Position numbers and translations under genes: made by a program. 64,000 bases of DNA, from contig JACPPC010000007.1 of assembly GCA_016191225.1 (NCBI GenBank), forward strand, positions 62,001 to 126,000, read 5' to 3'. Positions 54,329 to 62,926 of this stretch are shown piece after piece. The notes beneath the pieces were generated by a model. It had not been told where the DNA came from and did not search any database. It saw only the letters and a list, made by a program, of their open reading frames with translations. The DNA comes from Gemmatimonadota bacterium. Its GTDB lineage: Bacteria > Gemmatimonadota > Gemmatimonadetes > Gemmatimonadales > Gemmatimonadaceae. Numbering within the stretch: position 1 is the first letter of the stretch; each line of letters starts with the position of its first letter.

Positions 54329-54578
54329 TGCCCTGCAGCTGGCCAAGCTCGCCCGTGACTGCGCGGCGTTCGTGAACCTGATTCCGCTGCATCCCGGCGG
54401 CGGCCAGGGCTTCGCGCCGACACCGCGGGACGAGATCGTGGACTTCGCGCGGGAGATCCGGAAGGCGGGAGTCGAGGTCGCGATACGCAAGAGCCGAGGG
54501 ATCGACATCGCGGCTGCGTGCGGTCAGCTCAGGGCCGAGCGAGTTCCGAGACGAAGCGCGGAGAAGGTCGGGGCGTAG
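54325..54578 (+). pseudogene. 3' fragment of rlmN in the right duplication unit
   Basis: About 84 codons of RlmN from near [14 protein letters not shown] through [19 protein letters not shown] to the stop. The radical SAM core is absent. The sequence differs from the left copy at scattered, mostly third-codon positions, so it has been drifting since the duplication. Confidence 0.88.
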
Positions 54579-54640
54579 CTCTCGTAGCCCGGCGATGCCG
54601 CTGGTTGAGAGGGAGTTGAGGAGTTCAGGGCGAGGAGTGG

Positions 54641-54844
54641 GAGAGGAGCCGAACACAGAGGCACAGAGGAACCAGGAGGGCACGGAGGATTCAACAACAA
54701 GGGCAACTGATCTTCGGGAACACCTCGATCGAGCGAGCGATGGACCGGTGGATCGAGGCCCGGGCCAAGGGCCCCCAAGTCCCAAGCAGTTGCCTCCTCT
54801 GTGCCCTCCAGTCGTGCTCTGTGTCTCTGTGGTCGGCTCCTCTC
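54641..54844. repeat. Dispersed repeat with inverted arms, copy C
   Basis: Left arm GAGAGGAGCCGAACACAGAG (54641-54660, one base different) and right arm CTCTGTGGTCGGCTCCTCTC (54825-54844) flank a centre unlike those of A and B. It sits at the same place as copy B within the duplicated unit but the centre has diverged most. Confidence 0.85.
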
Positions 54845-54873
54845 TTGTTCCTCGTCCCCTCTCCCCGACTGCC

Positions 54874-56097
54874 CTACCAGCCGTTGATGCGCGGCCAGCG
54901 CTGGCCGTCGAGTGCACCGGCATTCACGAGCACGTACTCGGCGTGCTGTGCCGCCGTCGCGCAGGCATGGTTCGGTAGCACGCGCAGCCGGCGCCCGAGC
55001 GGGAACCGCGCGAAGTCGATCGCGGCCCCGCCCCGGCTGGAGATCATGCCGTGCTCCTGGTTGGCGGCGTGCATCACGAGGTCGCCGATCGGCGTCCCCG
55101 CCTCGTCGCACACCACGCCGTAGCCAACGTCGGGCGCGCCGGGCGCCCGCCCCCGGTCTCGTGACAGTGCCATCCACCCGCCGTCGGTGAGGATCCACCC
55201 CTTCTCGCGCTGGTGGCCGATCACGCTCACGAGCACCGAGATCGCGATGTCACCCGTGGTGCAGACACCGAGTCCAGCCATGGTCAGGTCCATGAAGGCG
55301 AACACTCCGGCGCGGACTTCGGTCACGCCATCGAGCCGCGCGGCGAAGTGCGCCGTGGGCGTGGAGCCGACGCTGACGACCGGGCAGTCGACACCTGCTG
55401 CGCGCAGCGCATCTGCGCTCACGACCACCGCTCGCCGCTCTTGCTCGGCCATGGCGGTGATCGCCGCGGTCGAGGTGCAGTTGTAAGACTCTCCGGCGTG
55501 CGTCATCACGCCGCGCAGCACGGCGCCGGGGGCGAGCGCCCGCGCGATCACGATCAGCAGCGGGCTGCCGGGCTTCACCCCGGCGCGGTGGCCGTCGGAG
55601 TCGATCTCGATCAACACCGGAATGCCGGCGCCGCGCGCGGCGACGGTGCGCGCGCCCTCCACGCTGTCGGTGATCACGGCGAGATCGACCCCGCGACGGC
55701 GCAGGTCGATCACGTGGTCGAGCTTGCCGGGCTCGATGCCGACGGCGTACAGGATGTCGGTCACGCCGTGGCTGGCGAAGTACTCGGCCTCGGCGAGCGT
55801 TGAGACGGTGATCGGGCCGGTGCCGGCGGGCGAGGCGCGCCGGGCGACGTCGATGGACTTGCCGGTCTTCACGTGCTGGCGCAGGCTGACGCCGAGGGCG
55901 GTGAGCTTCGCCTGCAGGCGCGCGAAGTTCGCGTCGAGCCTGGCGACGTCGAGAAGGAGGCGTGGCGTGTGAACTAGCAGCTCACGGCGTACAAGGATAG
56001 GCGACCACGCTGCCCTGCGACGTAATAACGAGCGCCGTGTCGCCGCTGACCGTGAGCGCGCGTGTGAAGCCTCCGTCATCAGGGAGCCGTGCGGCAA
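54874..56097 (-). CDS. D-threonine aldolase/D-serine dehydratase-like PLP enzyme, right copy
   Basis: Close relative of the left copy with the same PLP Lys (LRQHVKTGKS) and H-x-C metal site (LPNHACATAAQH). The open frame has ATGs at 56097 and 56079, but both lie inside the beta-propeller gene in another frame, and the conserved enzyme starts only at about HTPRLLLDVARL. The true start is therefore unclear, as in the left copy; the preceding coding sequence looks out of place. The first 40 residues from 56097 are probably not authentic. Natural substrate could be D-serine or a beta-hydroxy-D-amino acid. Confidence 0.75.
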   Translation of the reverse strand: MPHGSLMTEASHARSRSAATRRSLLRRRAAWSPILVRRELLVHTPRLLLDVARLDANFARLQAKLTALGVSLRQHVKTGKSIDVARRASPAGTGPITVSTLAEAEYFASHGVTDILYAVGIEPGKLDHVIDLRRRGVDLAVITDSVEGARTVAARGAGIPVLIEIDSDGHRAGVKPGSPLLIVIARALAPGAVLRGVMTHAGESYNCTSTAAITAMAEQERRAVVVSADALRAAGVDCPVVSVGSTPTAHFAARLDGVTEVRAGVFAFMDLTMAGLGVCTTGDIAISVLVSVIGHQREKGWILTDGGWMALSRDRGRAPGAPDVGYGVVCDEAGTPIGDLVMHAANQEHGMISSRGGAAIDFARFPLGRRLRVLPNHACATAAQHAEYVLVNAGALDGQRWPRINGW

Positions 56098-57112
56098 GGA
56101 GGCGCCCGTCCCTCTTGTCGAACCATCGGAGCTCAGGACTCATCGCAATCACGTACCGACCACAGAATTGAGCCTCATACATCGAGCCGCGGGTTCGGCC
56201 TTCGACGTACGACGCGCCGGTGGCTCGATTGAGCAGGTAGATCACAGGATCTGCTCCCGTGAGTACCAGTGTATCCCCGGCCACCCCGATCCTCTGATAC
56301 GGCCCCCCGTCCACCGCACGGCGGCGCCAGCTCCAGGTCCGGGCAAACCTGTCGTACGCGCCAAAATACCATCCCTGACTCGATCCCACCAAAAGCACGC
56401 TACCGGCGACCACCGGCGGCGTGTTGATGCCGCCGCCGAGCGTCGAATCCACGACGCTCCAGAGCAGCGTTCCTGTCAGTCGATCAAGGGCGGCGATGAC
56501 AAGGCCCTCTTGACCGACTCCCGGTTGCCCCTTGACGATTCCGGTAGCGTACACAGTGTCGCCCGCGATCGAGACGCCCGACAGCGCGCACCCGAAGGCG
56601 CAGGACGCTACGGGGGTATTCCAGAGTTCGGCGCCAGACGTGATCTCGAATGCGACAACACGACCGTCGCCACGAGGCACGATGAATCTCACTGAGTCTG
56701 CGTCCGCGTAGCCAGCCTGATATCGAAGAGACGGACTCGGGTTCGCCCACAAGACTTCACCCGTCGATCCACGAATCGCGGCGCTCCCCATCGACGCGAG
56801 CAAAAGCACTCCGTGCCGGAAGACAAGGTTGCTGGCGCCGGCGATGTCGGCGCCTGCGACTCGAGTCGTCCAGCTCACTGACCCCGGGTTGGTGAGACGT
56901 ATCGCTCGAATCTCGCCCAACTGGAGCGTGAAGACTGTTCCGCTTGTCACGAGGGGCGGAGTGTAACTCGCAGATGTCGACAGCCGGTTGCTCCAGAGGG
57001 GAGAGGGCCCGAGGCGCACTCCCGTCGAACTCGCGTTCCCTGCGGGAGCGCTACAACTCCCGAGAAAGAGCGCCACGCCTCCGAAGATCGTGCGAGCCGC
57101 CGGTGCGGTCAA
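55982..57112 (-). CDS. PQQ/beta-propeller lipoprotein, right copy
   Basis: 376 residues. GTG 57112 overlaps the hydrolase stop (GTGA). The lipobox FLGSC after ARTIFGGVALFLG is clear, better than in the left copy. Blades follow with VFTLQLGEIRAIRLTNPG, TGEVLWANPSPS, DGRVVAFEITSGAELWNTP, LTGTLLWSVVD and YVIAMSPELRWFDKRDG. The proteins of the two copies align throughout but have diverged much more than the aldolase and yqeK pairs, mainly in the first half. Function unknown. Confidence 0.7.
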   Translation of the reverse strand: MTAPAARTIFGGVALFLGSCSAPAGNASSTGVRLGPSPLWSNRLSTSASYTPPLVTSGTVFTLQLGEIRAIRLTNPGSVSWTTRVAGADIAGASNLVFRHGVLLLASMGSAAIRGSTGEVLWANPSPSLRYQAGYADADSVRFIVPRGDGRVVAFEITSGAELWNTPVASCAFGCALSGVSIAGDTVYATGIVKGQPGVGQEGLVIAALDRLTGTLLWSVVDSTLGGGINTPPVVAGSVLLVGSSQGWYFGAYDRFARTWSWRRRAVDGGPYQRIGVAGDTLVLTGADPVIYLLNRATGASYVEGRTRGSMYEAQFCGRYVIAMSPELRWFDKRDGRLLAARLPDDGGFTRALTVSGDTALVITSQGSVVAYPCTP

Positions 57113-59292
57113 CGGCGAGGTACCTGGAAGTGCTGTAGCATCAATTTGTCAGCTTGCTCCCAAGAGGCGATCCCCTTCGTCGCCCAGATGTGCGAGTTCG
57201 CCGGTGAGCCAAGCGGCGAGTAGATGATATTCTCCTCGTTTCGCGGATTGAATCCCTCACCACCGTACTGCTGCCGGCTCCGGCGAATGAACCCATCGCC
57301 GCCGTCGATCCAAGTGCCCGTCACGGCCGCCCACGCAACGTCCACCACAACGAAGAAGTTGACCATGCCCGTCCAAAACCCGATAAACTCCTCCTGCTCA
57401 GCCGAAATGCCATTGCCCATCAAGTTCCCGACGCGCAGCGCGTTCCACTGCATGAGTTGCGCCCACTCGGCCTGTGCCTGCGCTTCGAGCTGAATGAACG
57501 CTCCGTCCTGGTGAAACAGCATCTCGTACATCATGCGCAGCGCCGAGCCGGGGAGTGGGATGACATTCGTGATTCCAGCGCGAGCGACCGGCTCGGGCGC
57601 ACTATTCAGGGTGTTGATGAAGGGCGCACCTGGGTAGTTGTCGCCGAGCGCGCCCAGCGGGGTCCCTGACTGCGACACAGGCCACACCTCGAAGAACGTC
57701 TGGAACGCCAGCGGGGCGAGCGCCGTCATCGCAAAGCAGCTCGCGGAAGCGTACCAGCTGCCATTGGCGAAGTCCTCGATAGATAGTTGTTGGTTGCCGC
57801 CGCCGACGCCGCCGCCGCCTCCGCCGCCGCCGCCGCCTCCTCCGCCTTCACCGTAGCCGGACTCCCAGTGTATGCAGTTGTCCGCCGCAATCGCAAAGCC
57901 CAGCTCTGCGAGCCAGGGGCCAAGGAACTGCCCGAGAATGTTGATGTCTGCGCCAGTGTGCGGCGTGTCGATGGTCATGTTGCCCGTGACCGACGGACGT
58001 GAGTATCCCGGAGGGAAATACGCGGGATGGCTCATTCGGAATGCTTCGCGAGCAATCAGCCCGCCTTGTGAGTGCCCGACGAGGATCTGGTCCTTGCCCA
58101 GAGCGTTGCCCGTGCTCGCCCTCGCCCCATCGACCATGGTGGCCTGCACGCCAAGGGCGGCCATGGTCGGCGTGGAGATACCGTATGCCGCCGCCTTGTA
58201 GGTTGAAGTGGTGCGGCCGATCATGGTGCTCCACGTGGTGCAATCCGACCAGATACCATGAATGAAAATGAGCTGGACTTCAGCGACCGAACCAGCAGTT
58301 GGCGCAGCGTCGCAGCCTCCAAGATCGTTCGCGGTGCGCGGGACTGCGGTCGGCTGCACAACCCGCGACGGCAGAATCGCCCTGCGACGTACGGGCGGCG
58401 TTCGCGCCGTGGTAGTGTGCGTCTCTTGTCGCTCTTGGTGCGCCTCCGCATGCGCGAGCACGCGAGTCATCGAGGAGAACCGTGTTCCCGCTCTACCGAC
58501 CGAGACATCTCCGTAGCTCAACAATGCGAGGTGACCGGCCCCATCCTCTTCATACTCCTCCAGCCAGTGGTGCTGCGAAGGGCTGGTGCCGGTCCCCGAA
58601 GTCGGCGCCACGAGCCGGTCCACGGTGACGGCCCTTCCTCGCGAGGACACGCGCGATCCGTTGGATCGCGCGCGCTCGAGGAGTGCGAATCTGCTGGTCG
58701 ATACTCCGCCCAACACGGATCCCTCTGCCGTCGCGCCCGGCATGGACAACGACTTCGCCAGTAGGTTTGAGGAGCCGACGACCCGCGAGCTGTTCAACTG
58801 TTTGCCGGCGGCGTCGAACACTCTCACCTCGGCACCCTGAACGAGCATTCGGGCGACTTGCGACTTCTGATGCTCGGCAGCGGGCGCATCATTGACGGTC
58901 GTCGAGTCCAACAGTACCAACACCTCGGTGCGAGCCTCGCCCGCAGTCGTGCGGCCAGTCGTGAGTCTTCTCAGTTCCCGCCTCCGCTGCGAGGGGAGGG
59001 CTGGAGTGGCGCTGCCAGACTCCGCCACTGCCGTCAGCGCGGCGCCGTACGCTCCCTCCGAGGAAACGTCGATGCGGCGTTCGAGGATGGCCGAGTACCA
59101 GTACTTCGACGTGTCGAGTCCTAGCTGAATGGCCGCGGAGACATCGGCCGAGTGCGCCGTGCGTGAGGCGGTCAGCGACCCCGGCGCAATGGGCGAATCA
59201 CATCCGGCCGCTAGGGCCAGTGCGAACGCAGGGACTGCGAGTCGAAGCCGACCAGGCACGCACGAGCGGCGCAAACTGCAGATACTCGACAT
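57109..59292 (-). CDS. Lipase-like alpha/beta-hydrolase lipoprotein, right copy
   Basis: 727 residues from ATG 59292, preceded by GGAGAGGACTTCCAC. Lipobox ALAAGC. The hydrolase core is nearly that of the left copy: VQLIFIHGIWSDCTTW, LVGHSQGGLIAREAF and TIDTPHTGADI. The Gly-codon tract (57796-57852) is 19 codons with one Glu and one Val, so it has slipped in length relative to the left copy. C-terminal sequences (FWTGMVNFFVVVDVAWAAVTG) may be membrane associated. No other catalytic motifs are certain. Confidence 0.75.
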   Translation of the reverse strand: MSSICSLRRSCVPGRLRLAVPAFALALAAGCDSPIAPGSLTASRTAHSADVSAAIQLGLDTSKYWYSAILERRIDVSSEGAYGAALTAVAESGSATPALPSQRRRELRRLTTGRTTAGEARTEVLVLLDSTTVNDAPAAEHQKSQVARMLVQGAEVRVFDAAGKQLNSSRVVGSSNLLAKSLSMPGATAEGSVLGGVSTSRFALLERARSNGSRVSSRGRAVTVDRLVAPTSGTGTSPSQHHWLEEYEEDGAGHLALLSYGDVSVGRAGTRFSSMTRVLAHAEAHQERQETHTTTARTPPVRRRAILPSRVVQPTAVPRTANDLGGCDAAPTAGSVAEVQLIFIHGIWSDCTTWSTMIGRTTSTYKAAAYGISTPTMAALGVQATMVDGARASTGNALGKDQILVGHSQGGLIAREAFRMSHPAYFPPGYSRPSVTGNMTIDTPHTGADINILGQFLGPWLAELGFAIAADNCIHWESGYGEGGGGGGGGGGGGGVGGGNQQLSIEDFANGSWYASASCFAMTALAPLAFQTFFEVWPVSQSGTPLGALGDNYPGAPFINTLNSAPEPVARAGITNVIPLPGSALRMMYEMLFHQDGAFIQLEAQAQAEWAQLMQWNALRVGNLMGNGISAEQEEFIGFWTGMVNFFVVVDVAWAAVTGTWIDGGDGFIRRSRQQYGGEGFNPRNEENIIYSPLGSPANSHIWATKGIASWEQADKLMLQHFQVPRR

Positions 59293-59385
59293 GTGGAAGT
59301 CCTCTCCAAGAGGTGCGGCGAGCCTCGTCGCCCGCCGGTGTTTTCCACGATACGCTCGCTGGCGCGCCCGGAGTGGTTCGATTTC

Positions 59386-59412
59386 TGACATTATGGTGCA
59401 GAGTCGTGACAT
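59386..59412 (-). promoter_or_regulatory. Conserved upstream element of the lipoprotein cassette, right copy
   Basis: TGACAT, 15 bp, TGACAT on the plus strand, matching the left copy closely (one base differs within the spacer) while the bases around it have diverged. On the minus strand it includes CATAAT. Confidence 0.55.
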
Positions 59413-59471
59413 TCGCGCGCGCCGATTCCGCGGTTCGTCCCTGCGAAATCGCCGCCCGCCAGCCTTCGCCC

Positions 59472-60044
59472 TCACCGCACCGCGTTCCACAGCGCCACCG
59501 CCTCCGGGAACAGCATCTTCCCTTCCCTCAGCGTCCACTCGAACCGGTGCCGCACCACCTGGCGGAAGACCCCGTCGAAGTCGATCACGACGTGCTGCGC
59601 GAGGAAGGTGCGATCGGTGACCGCGAAGGGCCGCCCCGGCTCGAGGTAGTCGGCCATGTAGAGCGCCTTCCCCGTGCGCCCCCAGTTGCCGCTCCCCACC
59701 GTATGCCAGCGCACCGCGTCGAGGACGTCGCGCCGCGTCTCGCCGCCCTGCTCGAGCCGGATCGCCGCCGCCGGGCCGTGCAGCGTGCCGAACGGGCTCG
59801 TGGTGTCGCCGGTGATGAGCCGCAACTCGGACTCGCTCAGGTCGCGCAAGGCGTCGTGCCAGCGCCCGGCGTCGTTCCACATCTGCGCCTCGTCGCGGCT
59901 CAGCTTCATCGCCACCGCCCAGCCGTCGAGCAGGGCCGTGACCCGGTCGATGTGGGCGTGGCGCTTGCCGCTCACCACCGACCAGGGGGGAAGCTCCACC
60001 CGCGGGGCTGGCGGGTCGTGGTCCGGCAGGGGCATTCCCGTCAT
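59472..60044 (-). CDS. HD-domain protein, YqeK-like, right copy
   Basis: 190 residues, close to the left copy, with KRHAHIDRV, GRWHDALRDLSE, TLHGPAAAIRLE, RWHTVGSGNW and the YqeK-type ALYMADYLEPGRPF. ATG 60044 overlaps the receptor stop (ATGA). Because the receptor here is complete, this copy is probably the original position of the gene. Role is likely Ap4A hydrolysis or another small-nucleotide phosphohydrolase. Confidence 0.75.
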   Translation of the reverse strand: MTGMPLPDHDPPAPRVELPPWSVVSGKRHAHIDRVTALLDGWAVAMKLSRDEAQMWNDAGRWHDALRDLSESELRLITGDTTSPFGTLHGPAAAIRLEQGGETRRDVLDAVRWHTVGSGNWGRTGKALYMADYLEPGRPFAVTDRTFLAQHVVIDFDGVFRQVVRHRFEWTLREGKMLFPEAVALWNAVR

Positions 60045-62125
60045 CACACCTCCGTGATCCGGTGGGCCAGTTCGTCGAGCGACTGCGCGACTAAGCGCAG
60101 CTCCTGCGTGGCGTGCTCGAGCTCCCGCAGCGAGACCGCCTGCTCGCGCGCACCGGCCGTCACCTGCTCGGCGTTGTCGCGGTTGCGCCGCGCGATCTCC
60201 GTGATGCGCGCCACCCGGTCGCGGAGCCGCGCGAACTGCTCCTCCTGCTCGCGCGACGAGAGGGCGATCCGCGTGACCCCTTCGGCGCTCGACGCCGTGG
60301 CCTCCATGATGCCACCGAGGGCCTCGTTGGCGCTCGCCGCGAGCCCCTCGACATCGCGCACCATCAGCTCGCCGCGTTCCATCTGGCGGGCCACGGATCG
60401 CGTCTGCCGCTCGAACTCCTCCACGAGGTCGGCCACCTGCTCGGCGGTGCGGGCGCTCGCCGCCGCCAGCTTGCGCACTTCGTCGGCGACGACGGCGAAG
60501 CCCATCCCCTGCTCGCCGGCGCGGGCCGCCTCGATCGCCGCATTGAGCGCCAGGAGGTTGGTCTGGTCGGCCAGCTCGCGGATGTCGACGATGAAGGCGG
60601 TGATCTTCTGCGTCGAGGCGGCGAGGGCGTGCACGTGCACCGCACTCTCGGCGATGAATCCCTTGGCGCCCACCAGCCGCTCGAGGGCGACGCCGATCGT
60701 GTCGCGGTGCTGCACCGCCGCCTCGCGGGCCCGCACGCTGGCGCCGGCGGCGAAGCTCCCCTCGCGCACCACCACGTCGGTGGCGTTGGCGATCTCGCGG
60801 GTCACCTCGAGGGTGTGGGCGAGCTGCTCCCCCTCCTCGCCGATCGAGCGCGTGATGTCGCCCACCGTGTGCGCCACCCGCTCGCCGCCGGCCCGCAGCT
60901 GCCGCGCCGTCTCCACCAGCGACGTGATCTGGTCGCCGAGCCGGGCCACGGCGCCGAGCAACGGCTGCCGCAGGTCGTGAATGTGGAGCGTGGTCGCGAG
61001 CTGCGTGCCGAACCGCTTGATCAGGTCGAGTTCCTTCTCGCGGTACATCGCCGGCTTGTGGTGCTCGATCTCGAGCAACCCGACATTCCGGTCGCCGAAG
61101 CGCAGCGCCGCCAGCGCGATGCTGCGGATCACGCTCGGGCGGATGCGCACCCGCGAGTCGCGACGGGCATCGATCACGCCCAGCGGCGCCGACGACTCGA
61201 GGGCGAGCCGGCGCAGCTCGCGCCCGGCCTCGGGCTCGGGCGTCGGCGGCTCGACGACGCCGACGCCGCTCTCGTACAGCAGCGTCAGCGCCGGCCCCCC
61301 CGCCCGCCAGATGCGAAGCGCGGTCCAGTCCACGAGTCGCCGCGCCAGTCCCTCGATCCGCTCGAACGCCTCCTGCAGGGTTGCGTCGCTCGCCACCACC
61401 AGCTCCATGGCGAGGATCTTGTTCAGCTCCTCGGCGGCGATCGACTCCTCGAGGATCCGCTTGAGCAGCAGCCCGGCGAAGCCGAGCACCACCGCCACCA
61501 CGAGGCCGCCCAGCCACCCCACCGTCTGGATCGTGACGAGCGAGATCGTGACCGCGGCGCTCCCCGCGCCGAAGGTGATCACCTCGTAGCGCAGGATCAA
61601 CGACCGCTCCTCGGCGTACAGCTTGTCGCGGGCGACGAGGGTGAAGTAAAGCAGCGCCCGGCTGATCAGGAAGTGCGAGAACAGGAACAGCGCGAAAGCC
61701 GGCAGGGACTCCGTGGTGAGCCCCGCGAACCGCGCGGTGCCACTGGCGACGGCGATCGTGGCGTAAAAGCCGAACGCCGACATGAGCGAGATCACCTCGC
61801 GCCCGGCGTTGATCGCCGAGGGGCGCAGCGGCTTGCCGAGCACGAACCGGTCGCAGAGCAGCACGCCGGTGTACATGCCGAGCGCCGCGCCGGGAGCCCC
61901 GACGATCAGCGCCCCGCCCACCGCGATCATGTTGAGCAGGTTGAGCGCCGAGTACTTGGTGGTCGGGATCTGGAAGGCGCGCAGCGCCGCCGTGCCGAGG
62001 AAGATCACCACCGTGCCGTACGCCGTCTCGAGGCCCCAGCCGATGCTCGTGCCGAGCGTCGCCAGCAGCAGCAGGAAGCCGCCGCCGGCGACCACCGGAG
62101 GGTAGAGGGCGAGCAGGCGTTCCAT
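60044..62125 (-). CDS. Membrane methyl-accepting chemotaxis protein with GAF domain
   Basis: 693 residues. Six or more N-terminal membrane helices form the sensor region (for example [16 protein letters not shown] preceded by [19 protein letters not shown]). A GAF domain follows around [17 protein letters not shown] and [16 protein letters not shown]. The C-terminal signalling domain contains the hairpin tip [21 protein letters not shown] and [11 protein letters not shown], the signature that contacts CheA and CheW. There is no periplasmic loop of normal size, so it may sense membrane or cytoplasmic state. It is co-transcribed with the yqeK-like gene and trpA. Confidence 0.92.
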   Translation of the reverse strand: MERLLALYPPVVAGGGFLLLLATLGTSIGWGLETAYGTVVIFLGTAALRAFQIPTTKYSALNLLNMIAVGGALIVGAPGAALGMYTGVLLCDRFVLGKPLRPSAINAGREVISLMSAFGFYATIAVASGTARFAGLTTESLPAFALFLFSHFLISRALLYFTLVARDKLYAEERSLILRYEVITFGAGSAAVTISLVTIQTVGWLGGLVVAVVLGFAGLLLKRILEESIAAEELNKILAMELVVASDATLQEAFERIEGLARRLVDWTALRIWRAGGPALTLLYESGVGVVEPPTPEPEAGRELRRLALESSAPLGVIDARRDSRVRIRPSVIRSIALAALRFGDRNVGLLEIEHHKPAMYREKELDLIKRFGTQLATTLHIHDLRQPLLGAVARLGDQITSLVETARQLRAGGERVAHTVGDITRSIGEEGEQLAHTLEVTREIANATDVVVREGSFAAGASVRAREAAVQHRDTIGVALERLVGAKGFIAESAVHVHALAASTQKITAFIVDIRELADQTNLLALNAAIEAARAGEQGMGFAVVADEVRKLAAASARTAEQVADLVEEFERQTRSVARQMERGELMVRDVEGLAASANEALGGIMEATASSAEGVTRIALSSREQEEQFARLRDRVARITEIARRNRDNAEQVTAGAREQAVSLRELEHATQELRLVAQSLDELAHRITEV

Positions 62126-62926
62126 TCAGGCCGAGTCGAGGGCGGTGCGCAGGCCGCGCACGAGGGTCGCCGCGGCCTCCACCGATTCGCCCGCCGCGCG
62201 CACGATCGCGCTCCCCACCACCACGCCGTCGGCGATCGCGCCCACGGCCCGCGCCTGCTCGCCGGTGCTGATGCCGAAGCCGACGCAGACCGGCAGGTCG
62301 GTCACCCCTCGCAGCCGGGCGACCGTGGCCGGCAGGTCGGCGGCGAGCGTCGCCTGCGCCCCCGTGACGCCGAGCCGGCTGATCAGGTACACGAAGCCGC
62401 TGCCGTGGCGCGAGATCTCGGCCATTCGGTTCGCGGGCGTGGTGGGCGCCACGAGACGGATGAACGCCAGCGGCCCGTTGGCGAGCCAGCGCTCACGTTC
62501 GGGGTCGGCGCCCACCGGCAGGTCGGTGATGAGGACGCCGCCGATCCCGGCGCGGGCGGCGCGCTGGAGCACCTGGGGCCCCGCGGCCATGACGGGATTC
62601 AGGTAGCTGAACAGCACCAAGGGTGCGCGGACCTTCGCCGCCGCGGCGATTGCGAGGGTCCGGTCGAGGGTCACCCCGTGCCCGAGGGCCTGCTGCGAGC
62701 TGGCCTGGATCACCGGGCCGTCGGCGAGGGGGTCGGAGAACGGGACGCCGAGCTCGATCACGTCGGCGCCGGCGGCGTCGAGGGCGCGCAGCAGCGCCAC
62801 GGAAGCCTCCGGGTCGGGGTGCCCGGCGGTCGCGTAGCAGACGAGGGCGCGCCTGCCCTGGCGCTTGAGGAGGGCGAACCGCTCGGCGAGCGCGTCAGCG
62901 GAAGTAGTCACCGACGCGGATGCCAT
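62126..62926 (-). CDS. trpA: Tryptophan synthase alpha subunit
   Basis: 266 residues. Cleaves indole-3-glycerol phosphate to indole, which passes to TrpB. The catalytic Glu and Asp are in VIELGVPFSDPLADGPVIQ, and PVCVGFGISTGEQARAV is the phosphate-binding end. Segments LVLFSYLNPV and LITDLPVG are typical. No trpB or other trp genes are nearby, so it is unlinked here. It overlaps the next upstream gene by about 32 bp and precedes the chemotaxis receptor. Confidence 0.96.
   Translation of the reverse strand: MASASVTTSADALAERFALLKRQGRRALVCYATAGHPDPEASVALLRALDAAGADVIELGVPFSDPLADGPVIQASSQQALGHGVTLDRTLAIAAAAKVRAPLVLFSYLNPVMAAGPQVLQRAARAGIGGVLITDLPVGADPERERWLANGPLAFIRLVAPTTPANRMAEISRHGSGFVYLISRLGVTGAQATLAADLPATVARLRGVTDLPVCVGFGISTGEQARAVGAIADGVVVGSAIVRAAGESVEAAATLVRGLRTALDSA

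Larger units (their letters stand above)
54019..60165. repeat. Right unit of a tandem duplication
   Basis: This copy retains scraps of aspS and rlmN, repeat C, the aldolase, cassette and yqeK-like genes, and ends inside the intact chemotaxis-receptor gene. Relative to the left unit it has lost two stretches: about 80 bp of aspS at 54170 and about 2.2 kb (rest of aspS and most of rlmN) at about 54325. Both junctions fall at short matching sequences. Confidence 0.85.

Noticed and set aside
53340-54923. A 527-codon minus-strand frame joining repeat, aspS and HD-domain sequence.
   Set aside because: Only the last 190 codons (the HD-domain protein) match a gene; the rest is translated repeat and synthetase scraps joined by rearrangement.
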